A stretch of DNA of 64,000 bases from a virus: the IMG/VR virus record IMGVR_UViG_3300037520_002383, positions 18,925 to 82,924 of that record. One strand, 5' to 3'. The translations under genes and the position numbers were made by a program. Positions within the stretch are counted from its first letter, which is position 1. The number at the start of each line of letters is the position of its first letter. The notes beneath the pieces were generated by a model. The model was not told where the DNA came from, ran no database searches, and saw nothing but the letters and a program-made list of their open reading frames with translations. Of this stretch, positions 8,015-15,509 are shown piece after piece.

Positions 8015-8404
8015 ATGAATCCTCCGTTGTTTGTCAATCATCCCCAGCCCCTGACGCGCCTGCAGTATGCAGCCTGGCGTCGAGTCATCGATGGCCTCAA
8101 AGACATCCCCTGTCTCCTGATTCAGAGCAGCATGGGGGCTTATGGGCGACTGTACATCAGCGTTGCCGTTGGGCAAGACGCAGTTCACGTTCCTGACTTC
8201 AACACCAACGAGAGCCTGCAGGAGGGTACCGGCGTCTATCTCTTCTGGATCGGGCCGCGGGGCGCCGTCGAAAGCAACCGCTGGGGCTTTTTATTGGATG
8301 ACGCCCTGGGTCTGAAGGCCGAGGAGTATTTCTGCGCCTGCTTAGATGACATCGCGCAGACGGCCACGGAACTGTATCATCGACTCAAGGAGATTGCACA
8401 ATGA
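8015..8404 (+). CDS. Hypothetical protein (leaderless start)
   Basis: 129 residues starting MNPPLFVNH. The in-frame ATG at 8006 is inside the -10 box, so 8015 is the start. Features include an aromatic strand segment (GTGVYLFWIGPRG) and a C-terminal helix. It ends in an ATGA overlap and is the first gene of the unit 8015-9569. Function unknown. Confidence 0.8.
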   Translation: MNPPLFVNHPQPLTRLQYAAWRRVIDGLKDIPCLLIQSSMGAYGRLYISVAVGQDAVHVPDFNTNESLQEGTGVYLFWIGPRGAVESNRWGFLLDDALGLKAEEYFCACLDDIAQTATELYHRLKEIAQ

Positions 8405-8718
8405 CTAAGGCTGCAAATATCTGGACAGAAGCATATGAATCGGCGCGATCCGTGATGACTATCGATCGCGCTCTGGAGCGCGCAGACGCCGTCCTGTTGC
8501 ATCGCCTCAATCTGAGTCTGCAGTTCAGGGAGGAAAGCGGCTGTAGACTGCTAGTGACGCTGCGTCTACCCGATGACCGCATCATCACCCACGCCTGCGT
8601 TGGCTATCTGACGCCCACGATTCGCGTGCGAGTCACCAAGGCTATTTTGAGGCTAGTAACGCCAGCGGTTTTGGCTGCCGCAATCCCTACAGCCAGCGAA
8701 ACGGGGAGTGGGGAATGA
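8401..8718 (+). CDS. Hypothetical protein
   Basis: 105 residues, ATGA overlaps on both sides. N-terminal helical segment, then a beta region (LLVTLRLPDDRIITHACVGYL). Nothing recognised. Translational coupling suggests it works with the proteins at 8015 and 8715. Confidence 0.76.
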   Translation: MTKAANIWTEAYESARSVMTIDRALERADAVLLHRLNLSLQFREESGCRLLVTLRLPDDRIITHACVGYLTPTIRVRVTKAILRLVTPAVLAAAIPTASETGSGE

Positions 8719-9314
8719 CCAACTCAAAGCCTCTGAGATTGATGATTTACGATGCCACCGATCGCAAGGGCCTTACTCAGGCCTGGTTCTTGGGCGGCGC
8801 CTTGTATGAGGCCCTTCGGCGACTCGATACCTGCGCTGGCTTTGCGCGATGGGAAGACGCCCTGTCTTGGATCAATACGCAGGCCGAGCAAACGGGCCGT
8901 AAGATTGGTCAAATCCAATACTGGGGACACGGTAATCGGGGACTGGTGGCCATGAACGGCGCCGGCCTCAACGCCCATGCCTGCAGCCATCCCTACTGGG
9001 GCGGCTTCTTTCGCGACATCAAACGCCATCTCACCCCAGACTCCCTGCTATGGTTTCGCACCTGTGCGACGTTTGGCGGCGCCGCGGGCCAGCGGTTTGC
9101 CCGCAACTGGAGCAACGCTTTGGGCTGTCGCGTTGCCGGCCACACCCACATCATCGGCCCCCTACAGTCGGGCCTGCACTCCCTGGCCCCCGGTGACGAC
9201 TTCAGCTGGAGTCAGCAAGAGGGCTTAGATGGCCGGGACGGAGTCGCCGCCAGCAGCCCCTGGGCTCCCAACACCATCACCTGCCTGCATGGAAGCGTTC
9301 CCGCCGGCTGGTGA
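8715..9314 (+). CDS. Clan CD (caspase/CHAT/DUF4347)-like predicted cysteine peptidase fold
   Basis: 199 residues. The pattern strand-HG then strand-C of clan CD peptidases is visible: IGQIQYWGHGNRG (His72) and LLWFRTCATFGG (Cys117), 45 residues apart, each after a hydrophobic strand. A further element GCRVAGHTHIIGPLQ follows. This supports a caspase-haemoglobinase-like fold with an intact Cys-His dyad, but the assignment rests on motif pattern only. Three-gene coupled unit. Possible roles include host shut-off or counter-defence, which is inference. Confidence 0.55.
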   Translation: MTNSKPLRLMIYDATDRKGLTQAWFLGGALYEALRRLDTCAGFARWEDALSWINTQAEQTGRKIGQIQYWGHGNRGLVAMNGAGLNAHACSHPYWGGFFRDIKRHLTPDSLLWFRTCATFGGAAGQRFARNWSNALGCRVAGHTHIIGPLQSGLHSLAPGDDFSWSQQEGLDGRDGVAASSPWAPNTITCLHGSVPAGW

Positions 9315-9338
9315 CGCGACGAAGACTAAGGAGAATCT

Positions 9339-9569
9339 ATGCCCTTCAAGAGTACGCTTGCGATCGAAAAACAGGTCATTGCCAGGGTGACGATTCGTGA
9401 CTCAGATCCCCGCAAGGACTTATTGGCGGAAATCAACGATCTCGTGACTTCGTCGACATTCACCATCGAAGACTTGACATATGTCCTGGCCTGTGTCGTG
9501 GCCGTGAGCGAGAACGTCAACGAAAAGGACGTAAAAGTCAAGATCAAAACCGATGACCTACCATTTTGA
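9339..9569 (+). CDS. Small hypothetical protein
   Basis: 76 residues with a good AAGGAGA Shine-Dalgarno before ATG 9339. Starts MPFKSTLAIEKQVI; mixed alpha/beta. A terminator-like hairpin uses its last codons. Function unknown. Confidence 0.75.
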   Translation: MPFKSTLAIEKQVIARVTIRDSDPRKDLLAEINDLVTSSTFTIEDLTYVLACVVAVSENVNEKDVKVKIKTDDLPF

Positions 9570-9597
9570 GCCGCCCACCCCAGTCGTCTTCGGTTTT
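9546..9597 (+). terminator. Possible intrinsic terminator with long loop
   Basis: AAAACCGA (9546-9553) can pair with TCGGTTTT (9590-9597), followed by TT. The loop is about 36 nt, so folding is less certain. It sits directly before the next promoter. Confidence 0.45.
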
Positions 9598-9601
9598 TTA
9601 G

Positions 9602-9630
9602 TTGACGACCGGCGGCGGAGCCTGTAGGCT
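9602..9630 (+). promoter_or_regulatory. Sigma70-like promoter, leaderless type
   Basis: TTGACG 9602-9607, 17-bp spacer, TAGGCT 9625-9630, 6 nt to ATG 9637. Confidence 0.82.
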
Positions 9631-9636
9631 GTAGGC

Positions 9637-9978
9637 ATGAACTACTACGCCTCCTCCGCCGCCTTCAAGACCTTTTACCGCCGCGACCGCCGTCTCCGCA
9701 GCGAGTGGCTTGCGGGCGTCCGCTACGGAACCTTCCGCGTCCGCATGGGCGACGACGTCAATGACATGGACACCGTCTACCGCCTGACGCTGGTCCACGG
9801 CGTCGTCCGCGAGCAGGTTGCGGAGGCCATGGGCGTCTACAGCGCCAACCTCATCGGCAAGACCGTCGAAGAACTGCGTGAGATGATGCAGGCGGAGTCG
9901 GAGCCGCCCTACTGCTTCGGCTACGACCTTGTCAACCGCCACCGCGACTACGGCAACGGCCACGTCGTTGTCGACTGA
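9637..9978 (+). CDS. Hypothetical protein (leaderless start)
   Basis: 113 residues starting MNYYASSAAFK. Rich in Tyr and Arg. No Shine-Dalgarno; start defined by the promoter 6 nt upstream. Heads a run of coupled genes to 10896. Function unknown. Confidence 0.8.
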   Translation: MNYYASSAAFKTFYRRDRRLRSEWLAGVRYGTFRVRMGDDVNDMDTVYRLTLVHGVVREQVAEAMGVYSANLIGKTVEELREMMQAESEPPYCFGYDLVNRHRDYGNGHVVVD

Positions 9979-9985
9979 GGAGAGC

Positions 9986-10255
9986 ATGAACATCTTTGCC
10001 CGATTCATCCACCTGCTTGCTTCCTTCTTCGACGCCGATGGCCGCGAACTCTGGCGGCTGCGGCAGGAGGTCAAGCGCCTGCAGAAGCGCAACCGCCGGC
10101 AGCAGGCCATCATCGAAGACAGCCACCGCAACAACGCCCTTCTGCGGAGGGAGGTAGCGGCTCAGGGCAAGGCGCTGCGGCGCCTGAAGGCCGGAAAAAG
10201 GAAGCAGCCGACGCTGCTGGTCGTTCGCTACGACAACGCCGGAGGTCGCCAGTGA
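9986..10255 (+). CDS. Small basic coiled-coil protein
   Basis: 89 residues; ATG 9986 has a GAGGAGA Shine-Dalgarno. After a short amphipathic N-terminus (FARFIHLLASFF) there is a long basic helix (LWRLRQEVKRLQKRNRRQQ) likely to form a coiled coil, and a basic tail. It could associate with membrane and nucleic acid. The stop overlaps the next GTG. Confidence 0.75.
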   Translation: MNIFARFIHLLASFFDADGRELWRLRQEVKRLQKRNRRQQAIIEDSHRNNALLRREVAAQGKALRRLKAGKRKQPTLLVVRYDNAGGRQ

Positions 10256-10896
10256 CGCCCGAGGAGAAGCGCGAGGTCTGGCGGCGCGAAGTCGGCTACC
10301 TGCTGCCGTCGTACGATGCCGCGCTAGATCCTCAGGATGTCATTGACGCCGCCCAGCGACTGCTGGGTGTGGCTCATGCGTTGGCCGGCGTTGGCTGCCG
10401 GCGCTGTGACGGCCGCGGCTACCGCGCCTATGGCAGCAGCTCAACGTGGCGCGGCGGCGCGGGTGGTCAGGCCATCACCAGCGACGTCTGCGACCAGTGC
10501 TGGGGCAGCGGCCGCAGCGACAAGCCCCACGGCAGCCTCCGGCGCATTCTGCAGGCCGACGCCGCAGCCAAGGCGATGTTGGACCAGCTGCGTGAAGACA
10601 CCCGGCGTTGGCGTGACAGCGGCCTGTCGCTGGAGGCCATCCGCGACCTCGTCAACCGCTGGCAGTCGGAGGACATCAGCTTCGGCAAGCTGGTGGAGGA
10701 ACTGCGACTGGCGGCATCGGCGGCCGCCGCCGATCAGGCGCAGTCGGTGCTCGATGGCATCAGTCGGTCGCTGGTGGCTGCTGTCAAGGGTCACGAGCAC
10801 TATGACGCGCCGCCCCTGCACTGGAGTCAGGCGTTGAAGCTGGCCTGCGATGAGATCGAGGATCTGCGGCGTCAGATCAAGACGCGCCGGCGCTGA
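10252..10896 (+). CDS. Protein with DnaJ-type CxxCxGxG zinc motifs
   Basis: 214 residues, GTG start in a GTGA overlap. Two half-sites, CRRCDGRG (about 50-57) and CDQCWGSG (about 80-87), form a DnaJ-like zinc-binding module. The rest is helical with charged C-terminal coiled coil. Such modules often bind unfolded protein or nucleic acid; no wider family is recognised. A similar half-site occurs in the protein at 13882. Confidence 0.75.
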   Translation: MTPEEKREVWRREVGYLLPSYDAALDPQDVIDAAQRLLGVAHALAGVGCRRCDGRGYRAYGSSSTWRGGAGGQAITSDVCDQCWGSGRSDKPHGSLRRILQADAAAKAMLDQLREDTRRWRDSGLSLEAIRDLVNRWQSEDISFGKLVEELRLAASAAAADQAQSVLDGISRSLVAAVKGHEHYDAPPLHWSQALKLACDEIEDLRRQIKTRRR

Positions 10897-10958
10897 TATT
10901 GCTGTTGCATTCCCCGGCAGACGTGGTACAAGCGACACGGCCCAACCAAGGAGAAGAT

Positions 10959-11282
10959 ATGACGACTAAGAAGAAGCTGAAAGCCGGCGACTGGTACACC
11001 GACACCCTCAGCCAGCCCTGCGTGATGGTGGCCGACGGAACGGGTTACGGCAAGACGCTGGCTGTCGTTATTGGTAAAGACGAGCAGGCTATGGCTGATG
11101 CCCGGCTGATGGCGGAGGCGCCCAAACTCCTTGAAGCCCTCGTTCGTGTCCTCATGTGGCAGCCGCAGTCGACGGAAGCCGCCTGCGAACAGGACTACGC
11201 CTTCGCCCGCAAGGTGGTGATGAGGGCGCGCAAGGGGACTGGCTCCTTTGCCGCCGTCACTGGTGATAAGGAAAAGACATGA
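10959..11282 (+). CDS. Hypothetical protein with HTPGPW-family C-terminal helix
   Basis: 107 residues; ATG 10959 has an AAGGAGA Shine-Dalgarno. The segment ADARLMAEAPKLLEAL matches the conserved C-terminal helix of the HTPGPW-type phage proteins encoded just downstream, while the N-terminal HTPGPW motif is missing. So it is a divergent or partial member. Function of that family is unknown. Confidence 0.72.
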   Translation: MTTKKKLKAGDWYTDTLSQPCVMVADGTGYGKTLAVVIGKDEQAMADARLMAEAPKLLEALVRVLMWQPQSTEAACEQDYAFARKVVMRARKGTGSFAAVTGDKEKT

Positions 11283-11554
11283 GCAATCATACACCCGGCC
11301 CATGGCTATTGACTGACTGTGGCAAGCATCGCCCCGGCGAAAAAGCATGGAAAAGCTGCGCCCACATCGCGACAATCGATGGCCCACTACCAGTGACACT
11401 CGCCAATATGCAGCTGAAGGCTGCTGCGCCATTGCTTTTGGCTGCCTGCGAACAGGCTCTGCGGGAAAGCGGCTGCGATGGCGACTTGTGTTGTCATGAG
11501 TGGCATGATGTGGTGCGCAAAGCCATCGCCGTAGCCAAAGGAGAAGCCGAGTGA
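11279..11554 (+). CDS. HTPGPW-family phage protein
   Basis: 91 residues. It has the signature HTPGPW near the N-terminus (residues 4-9) and an alanine-rich helix (MQLKAAAPLLLAACEQAL), followed by a Cys-rich C-terminus (SGCDGDLCCHEW). This layout is very common in phage genomes, function unknown. ATGA overlap with the upstream gene; the next gene starts at GTGA. Confidence 0.8.
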   Translation: MSNHTPGPWLLTDCGKHRPGEKAWKSCAHIATIDGPLPVTLANMQLKAAAPLLLAACEQALRESGCDGDLCCHEWHDVVRKAIAVAKGEAE

Positions 11555-11718
11555 AGCCCCATGCCATCCCCTTCCAGAGCCTCGGCATTGACGCCGCCAT
11601 CGGCAGCGCGCCCTTGGAGCAGCACACGATCCAGCGACGTCTCCAAGCGAAGATGCTTCACGCCGTCGCCACCGCTTTCGAGGAACCCCGACACCTCTCG
11701 ACCCACGGAGACAAGTGA
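11551..11718 (+). CDS. Small hypothetical protein (55 aa)
   Basis: A short GTG-initiated frame (VKPHAIPFQSLGIDAAIGS) sits exactly between two genes. Its GTG overlaps the upstream TGA and its TGA overlaps the next ATG (TGATG). The perfect fit in a run of overlapping genes argues that it is translated. One amphipathic helix around EQHTIQRRLQAKMLHAVATAF. Function unknown. Confidence 0.65.
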   Translation: MKPHAIPFQSLGIDAAIGSAPLEQHTIQRRLQAKMLHAVATAFEEPRHLSTHGDK

Positions 11719-12077
11719 TGCCACGCTACAGCGTAACCGGGGCCGTCCATGCCTCGACCTACATCGGCGAGTACGACGCCAACACGCCCGAGGAAGCCAT
11801 CGAGCGAGCCTACCGCGATGCAGGCGTCAGCCTGTGCCACGAGTGCGCCCGCGAAGTGAGCGATCCCGAAGTCTGCGAGCTGGTCGCCGAGGACGTGGAG
11901 ACGGGCGACGCGACCAGCGAGGCGACGACGAACGATCAGATCGTGGAACAGGCTGCCGAGATCAAGCGCCTGCGCCGCGCCCTCACGCACATCGCGGATA
12001 CCTGCGTGCAAGACCCCGACACCGCGCAGTTCGCCGCGCGCGTGCTCGACGGGAGCGCCGACGTGGGGGAGCCATGA
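11718..12077 (+). CDS. Hypothetical protein with conserved N-terminal strand
   Basis: 119 residues; ATG 11718 within TGATG. The N-terminal pattern YSVTGAVHASTYIGEYDA followed by TPEEAIERAY and a CHECAREV pair of cysteines resembles small phage/actinobacterial proteins of unknown role. The C-terminal half is a helix (QAAEIKRLRRALTHIAD). From here to about 13.45 kb the base composition is clearly more GC-rich than before. Confidence 0.75.
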   Translation: MPRYSVTGAVHASTYIGEYDANTPEEAIERAYRDAGVSLCHECAREVSDPEVCELVAEDVETGDATSEATTNDQIVEQAAEIKRLRRALTHIADTCVQDPDTAQFAARVLDGSADVGEP

Positions 12078-12355
12078 AGCAAGCCGCCCCCGTCCGAGCG
12101 AAGCCGCCCAGCTCGCGCGCGGTCCTCGACTGCCCCGAGTGCTCGACGCCGCTCATCCCGGCGCACGGGCGCGGCAGGCACGACCAAGACGGCAACTACG
12201 TCGAGCACCGGGACGGCTGTCGCTGCCCGTGGTGTGACTGGGCGTGGTTCGACGACGCCGACCCCGTGACGTGCGCCTGCGGGGCCGTCGTCGGCGTGAA
12301 GTGCGACGAGGAGTACGCCTACGCGACCGTGATCGAGAAGAAAGGAACCCCATGA
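12074..12355 (+). CDS. Small multi-cysteine zinc-ribbon-like protein
   Basis: 93 residues, ATGA overlap. Pairs CPEC (about 21-24), CRCPWC and CACG in the C-terminal half are typical of one or two zinc ribbons. GC-rich coding (>70% in places). Likely binds nucleic acid or protein; not assignable further. Confidence 0.75.
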   Translation: MKQAAPVRAKPPSSRAVLDCPECSTPLIPAHGRGRHDQDGNYVEHRDGCRCPWCDWAWFDDADPVTCACGAVVGVKCDEEYAYATVIEKKGTP

Positions 12356-12582
12356 CCGCAGCATCGACGACCAGCTCCGCGCCCGAGCCTCGCCGTCTTT
12401 GGTGCCGCTGCCGCAGGAACACCGCTTGGCGAACCTCGCGGGGCTGGGTGCTCCGCTACCGCTGCGTGAACGGCGTGTGGGGCGGCGGCGGGGGCTACGG
12501 CAACGGCGCGAGCTTGAAAGAGGCGTACCGCTGGTGCGCTTCGTGTCGAGAGTGCCGCGACGCGGCGAAAGGAACGCCATGA
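12352..12582 (+). CDS. Small basic Cys-rich protein
   Basis: 76 residues, ATGA overlaps at both ends. Pattern WCRCRRNTAW and later CASCRECRD gives four or more cysteines that may bind zinc; a Gly-rich loop (VWGGGGGYGNG) and Trp residues lie between. Unknown function. Confidence 0.7.
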   Translation: MTAASTTSSAPEPRRLWCRCRRNTAWRTSRGWVLRYRCVNGVWGGGGGYGNGASLKEAYRWCASCRECRDAAKGTP

Positions 12583-13220
12583 CCGAGTGGAATATCGAAA
12601 CGGCGCTCAACCACCACGCCGGATGCAGCGTGTACGACGACGGTGCCTGCACCTGCGGCCTGCGGGCGCGGCGCGAGCAGATCGAACGCTCGCCGCTGGC
12701 CCCCGGCGAGGGGACGTGGAGTGTGTTCGCCCAGAAGGTCGTCGAGGAACGGGACGCGCTCAAGGAGGTCGTGCAGACCCTCAAGGCGCGGCTCGTCGAC
12801 GCGGAGCAAAAGCTGCTCGACGCCGAGTGCGAGCGTGACGCGAGCCGAGGCATGGAGAAGGCAGCCGAAATACGCGCTGAACGCCTCTACAGAGAGCGGG
12901 AGCGCCTGACCGAGTGCAACGAAGCCATGCGTGAGCCGATGCGAAGGCTGCGGGATGCGATGGGTATGCCCGCGCAAGGCGAAGGCTACGTCGTCGACTC
13001 GATCATCAAAGAACGCGACGAAGCCCTGCGCCTGTTGGCGACCCGCGTCGAGGCAAAGCGACTGGACGAGGCGCAAGAGGAGATCGAACGTCTGCGTGAA
13101 GCCGCGAAGCAGGCGCGGGAGGCGTTGCGAGACTGCTTGCGTTCGGCGTCGACCAATCGACTTGTCGACGTCATCGGTGACGCGATGACGGCGCTTGAAC
13201 AGGCGGGGGTGAAGCCATGA
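12579..13220 (+). CDS. Coiled-coil protein with N-terminal Cys/His motif
   Basis: 213 residues from ATG 12579 (an open frame extends upstream, but only across the previous gene). Residues 13-30 contain HHAGCSVYDDGACTC, a possible metal site. The rest is almost entirely charged coiled coil (VVQTLKARLVDAEQKLLDAE; ERLREAAKQAREALRDCL). A second paralogous style protein lies at 13444. Unknown function. Confidence 0.75.
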   Translation: MTEWNIETALNHHAGCSVYDDGACTCGLRARREQIERSPLAPGEGTWSVFAQKVVEERDALKEVVQTLKARLVDAEQKLLDAECERDASRGMEKAAEIRAERLYRERERLTECNEAMREPMRRLRDAMGMPAQGEGYVVDSIIKERDEALRLLATRVEAKRLDEAQEEIERLREAAKQAREALRDCLRSASTNRLVDVIGDAMTALEQAGVKP

Positions 13221-13447
13221 ACACCAACAGCGCGACCACGCTCCCCTGCGCCGGATGCAGCCGCTACCTCGGCGACGTCATGCAGCCGCTCGTCGTCGAC
13301 TTCGACGGCTTTCGCTACCGGGTCTGCGGGCGTGGTTGCCTCGTCAGGCTCATGGCGCGGCTCTCGCAGTCGTCGACGACCTCGACGAGCGCCACGAACG
13401 ACACGGTGAACTACTACCTGCTGGACGGGTACAAGAGGTTTCCATGA
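13217..13447 (+). CDS. Small zinc-finger-like protein
   Basis: 76 residues, ATGA overlap. CAGC (about 11-14) and CGRGC (about 37-41) form a CxxC...CxxxC arrangement. Ser/Thr-rich linker follows. Probably a small metal-binding protein; role unknown. Confidence 0.72.
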   Translation: MNTNSATTLPCAGCSRYLGDVMQPLVVDFDGFRYRVCGRGCLVRLMARLSQSSTTSTSATNDTVNYYLLDGYKRFP

Positions 13448-13872
13448 CCGACGAACGCCTCGACGAGATCAAGACCAAGTGGAACATCCCCGTGACGCTG
13501 CCCATGAGCGTGCCGTGGGGCAAGGACGACGTCGTGTGGCTGGTGCAGGAGGTCGAGCGCCTGCGCGAAGACCTGAAGAAGGCTCAGGAGAAGGCGGCCA
13601 TCTACGAAAGAGACTGGTATGAGGCCAAGTCAGAGTTCGGGACCGCCATCGCCAAGCTGAAGGCCGACATCGCCCAAGAGCGCCTGAAGTGGGAAGCCAC
13701 CCGTAGGTCGATGCTGCAGACGCGCGATGTCGCCGTGAAGGCTCGCGACGAAGTCTACGATCTCCTCCGCGGCCTCGGCTGGGAAAGCCACCTGCTGCAG
13801 GAAACGGCAGTGGAGTTCATCCAGCGGCTGCTGGCTTCAAACACTGTTGACAGACGTTGGGACTTGCCATAG
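13444..13872 (+). CDS. Coiled-coil protein
   Basis: 142 residues, ATGA overlap. N-terminal motif LDEIKTKWNIPVTLP then a coiled coil (VERLREDLKKAQEKAAIYERD) and a C-terminal helix. The promoter of the next gene overlaps its last 26 bases, so its final codons serve two purposes. Function unknown. Confidence 0.76.
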   Translation: MTDERLDEIKTKWNIPVTLPMSVPWGKDDVVWLVQEVERLREDLKKAQEKAAIYERDWYEAKSEFGTAIAKLKADIAQERLKWEATRRSMLQTRDVAVKARDEVYDLLRGLGWESHLLQETAVEFIQRLLASNTVDRRWDLP

Positions 13873-13875
13873 CCT
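13847..13875 (+). promoter_or_regulatory. Sigma70-like promoter, leaderless type
   Basis: TTGACA 13847-13852, 17-bp spacer, TAGCCT 13870-13875, 6 nt to the ATG at 13882. It is inside the end of the coiled-coil gene. Confidence 0.78.
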
Positions 13876-13881
13876 ATGGGG

Positions 13882-14238
13882 ATGAACATGACGCACACAC
13901 CGGGGCCGTGGTTGTTCAGGGGCAAATCCAGCAGCGTGCATGCGCCGCCGCAGAACGGGCCGGGGCAGAACTACCAATACGGCGATCAACTCTTCCGCTT
14001 TCGAGACGATGACGATGACGCAGCGAGCATCAGCGACGAGAATCTGGCGCTTGTCCTTGCTGCACCCGATCTACTGCAGGGGCTGGAGGACATGATCGGC
14101 CACTGTCAGGGCTGTAATGGCAGAGGGCGGTTCTACGGCCCCGTCCCCGGCAGCCCCGGCAGCTATGCGTCGAATCAGCCCTGCCAAGACTGCAACGACG
14201 CCCGCGCCGCCATCAAGAAGGCACGAGGAGAGCCATGA
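13882..14238 (+). CDS. HTPGPW-family protein with DnaJ-type zinc motif
   Basis: 118 residues. The promoter position selects ATG 13882 (MNMTHTPGPW) over the in-frame ATG at 13876. HTPGPW at residues 5-10, the helix LALVLAAPDLLQGLEDMI, then CQGCNGRGR and CQDC as a zinc module. It combines two motif sets seen singly in neighbours (11279 and 10252). Function unknown. Confidence 0.8.
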   Translation: MNMTHTPGPWLFRGKSSSVHAPPQNGPGQNYQYGDQLFRFRDDDDDAASISDENLALVLAAPDLLQGLEDMIGHCQGCNGRGRFYGPVPGSPGSYASNQPCQDCNDARAAIKKARGEP

Positions 14239-14642
14239 CCGAGCACACACCCGGCCCATGGCGTTGGGAACTGAACGTCAAGCATCATGGGCTAGAGCTA
14301 TGCGGCGGCCGGCCACGATACGACCTGACGGTGCTTGACTTCAAGCGCTGGGGTATGTCGTCGGCCATCGCCCGCTTCCGCACAGACGCCCATGGTCCAA
14401 ACACCCTGCAGAAGGCCACCGACTTCGCCCGCCCCATCCCCGGTCGCGAACACCACAGCAGCTGGCTGCAGGCCGTCGATCACCCGGATGCGCACTTGAT
14501 TGCGGCAGCGCCTGACCTGCTGGAGATGCTGGAGGAGATGGCGGCTCAGCACCACTGCGGCTGCCGTCACCCGGCGTGCAAGCGCTGCAAAGACGATGAT
14601 GCCTGCGCGGCCGTTATCGCCAAGGCAAGGGGTCGACGATGA
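14235..14642 (+). CDS. HTPGPW-family phage protein
   Basis: 135 residues, ATGA overlap. HTPGPW at residues 4-9; DAHLIAAAPDLLEMLEEM is the family helix; C-terminal CGCRHPACKRC is a Cys cluster. Second of two adjacent family members, so probably a tandem duplication that diverged. Unknown role. Confidence 0.82.
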   Translation: MTEHTPGPWRWELNVKHHGLELCGGRPRYDLTVLDFKRWGMSSAIARFRTDAHGPNTLQKATDFARPIPGREHHSSWLQAVDHPDAHLIAAAPDLLEMLEEMAAQHHCGCRHPACKRCKDDDACAAVIAKARGRR

Positions 14643-14902
14643 TTCAGTTCAAGCCCGAGGACTTCGCCCGAGACTACGTCTATGCCCCGACGACGGAAGA
14701 CGAGCGACGCCGCAACGCAGACCTCGTCAAGGCGCTGGTGGCGGAGGTGAAGCGCCTCGGCGGCCTGACGACGCTGGAAGGCGGCAAGCTGCTGGCCGTC
14801 GCCATCAACCACCCCGCCTACTGCCCCATCTACGACGGCCAGCGCTGCACCTGCGGCTACGGGCGCAGCGCTGGCGCCTACTGGCCGGCTTCAGACTATT
14901 GA
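14639..14902 (+). CDS. Small hypothetical protein
   Basis: 87 residues, ATGA overlap. Helical middle (NADLVKALVAEVKRLGG) and a C-terminal CPIYDGQRCTCGYG cysteine cluster like that at the N-terminus of the protein at 12579. The next promoter's -35 covers its stop codon. Confidence 0.76.
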   Translation: MIQFKPEDFARDYVYAPTTEDERRRNADLVKALVAEVKRLGGLTTLEGGKLLAVAINHPAYCPIYDGQRCTCGYGRSAGAYWPASDY

Positions 14903-14927
14903 CAGGCGCTGATGCCGCTGCTAGGAT
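14899..14927 (+). promoter_or_regulatory. Sigma70-like promoter, leaderless type
   Basis: TTGACA 14899-14904, 17-bp spacer, TAGGAT 14922-14927, 6 nt to ATG 14934. Confidence 0.82.
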
Positions 14928-14933
14928 CGAGGC

Positions 14934-15197
14934 ATGAATACCCTCATCCCCCAGAAGCAGGTCCAAGTCGCAGTCGAATCCGACGACCTGAGGCGCGACA
15001 AATACATGGTCGTCATACGCGACTCCGATGGCAGCCTCATCGGCATCCCCCTGCGTGGCGTTGAGCTGCGTGACGCCCAATATGCAGCGGCGCCGTTGAT
15101 GTATGCATTTGAATATGGCATGAGCTTTGCTCAGACCCATTTTCGGCGGCTGTTTTTAGCCAGCCACTTCAAGACAACACAAAAGATTGAACCCTGA
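14934..15197 (+). CDS. Small hypothetical protein (leaderless start)
   Basis: 87 residues, MNTLIPQKQ. A beta-rich centre (DKYMVVIRDSDGSLIGIPLRG) and an aromatic C-terminus. Stand-alone cassette with its own promoter. Unknown function. Confidence 0.78.
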   Translation: MNTLIPQKQVQVAVESDDLRRDKYMVVIRDSDGSLIGIPLRGVELRDAQYAAAPLMYAFEYGMSFAQTHFRRLFLASHFKTTQKIEP

Positions 15198-15212
15198 GGC
15201 AGAAGAAGGGGC

Positions 15213-15242
15213 TTGACGGCGGCCGTGAATCAATGCTAGGCT
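15213..15242 (+). promoter_or_regulatory. Sigma70-like promoter, leaderless type
   Basis: TTGACG 15213-15218, 18-bp spacer, TAGGCT 15237-15242, 7 nt to ATG 15250. Confidence 0.8.
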
Positions 15243-15249
15243 ACGGAGC

Positions 15250-15495
15250 ATGAATACACCCAGCCTCCGGATGCCGCCGCACAACCCCTTCTCAATGATC
15301 ATTCAGTCTTCAAGCAACGACAAGCTGCATCACGTCAAGGTCAGTGACGGCACAAAAACCATCGCTGAGTTTCTGCTGAAGGGCCAGCGGGTGCAGTCTT
15401 CTGTCGTCGCCGAGCCCCAGCGCATGCCGCGTTTCAAGCGGGCGGCGTTGAGCCTCATTGAGATGGGGGCTTGCGGCGGCAACTTCGACTTTTGA
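15250..15495 (+). CDS. Small hypothetical protein (leaderless start)
   Basis: 81 residues, MNTPSLRMP. Opening MNT and polar N-terminus resemble the product of the previous cassette (14934). No motif. First gene of a three-gene unit to 15997. Confidence 0.76.
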   Translation: MNTPSLRMPPHNPFSMIIQSSSNDKLHHVKVSDGTKTIAEFLLKGQRVQSSVVAEPQRMPRFKRAALSLIEMGACGGNFDF

Positions 15496-15509
15496 GGAGA
15501 AAACATACA

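Noticed and set aside
11936-12853. 305-residue minus-strand frame rich in Ser/Arg
   Set aside because: Shadow of the GC-rich ATGA-coupled operon; composition typical of antisense reading.
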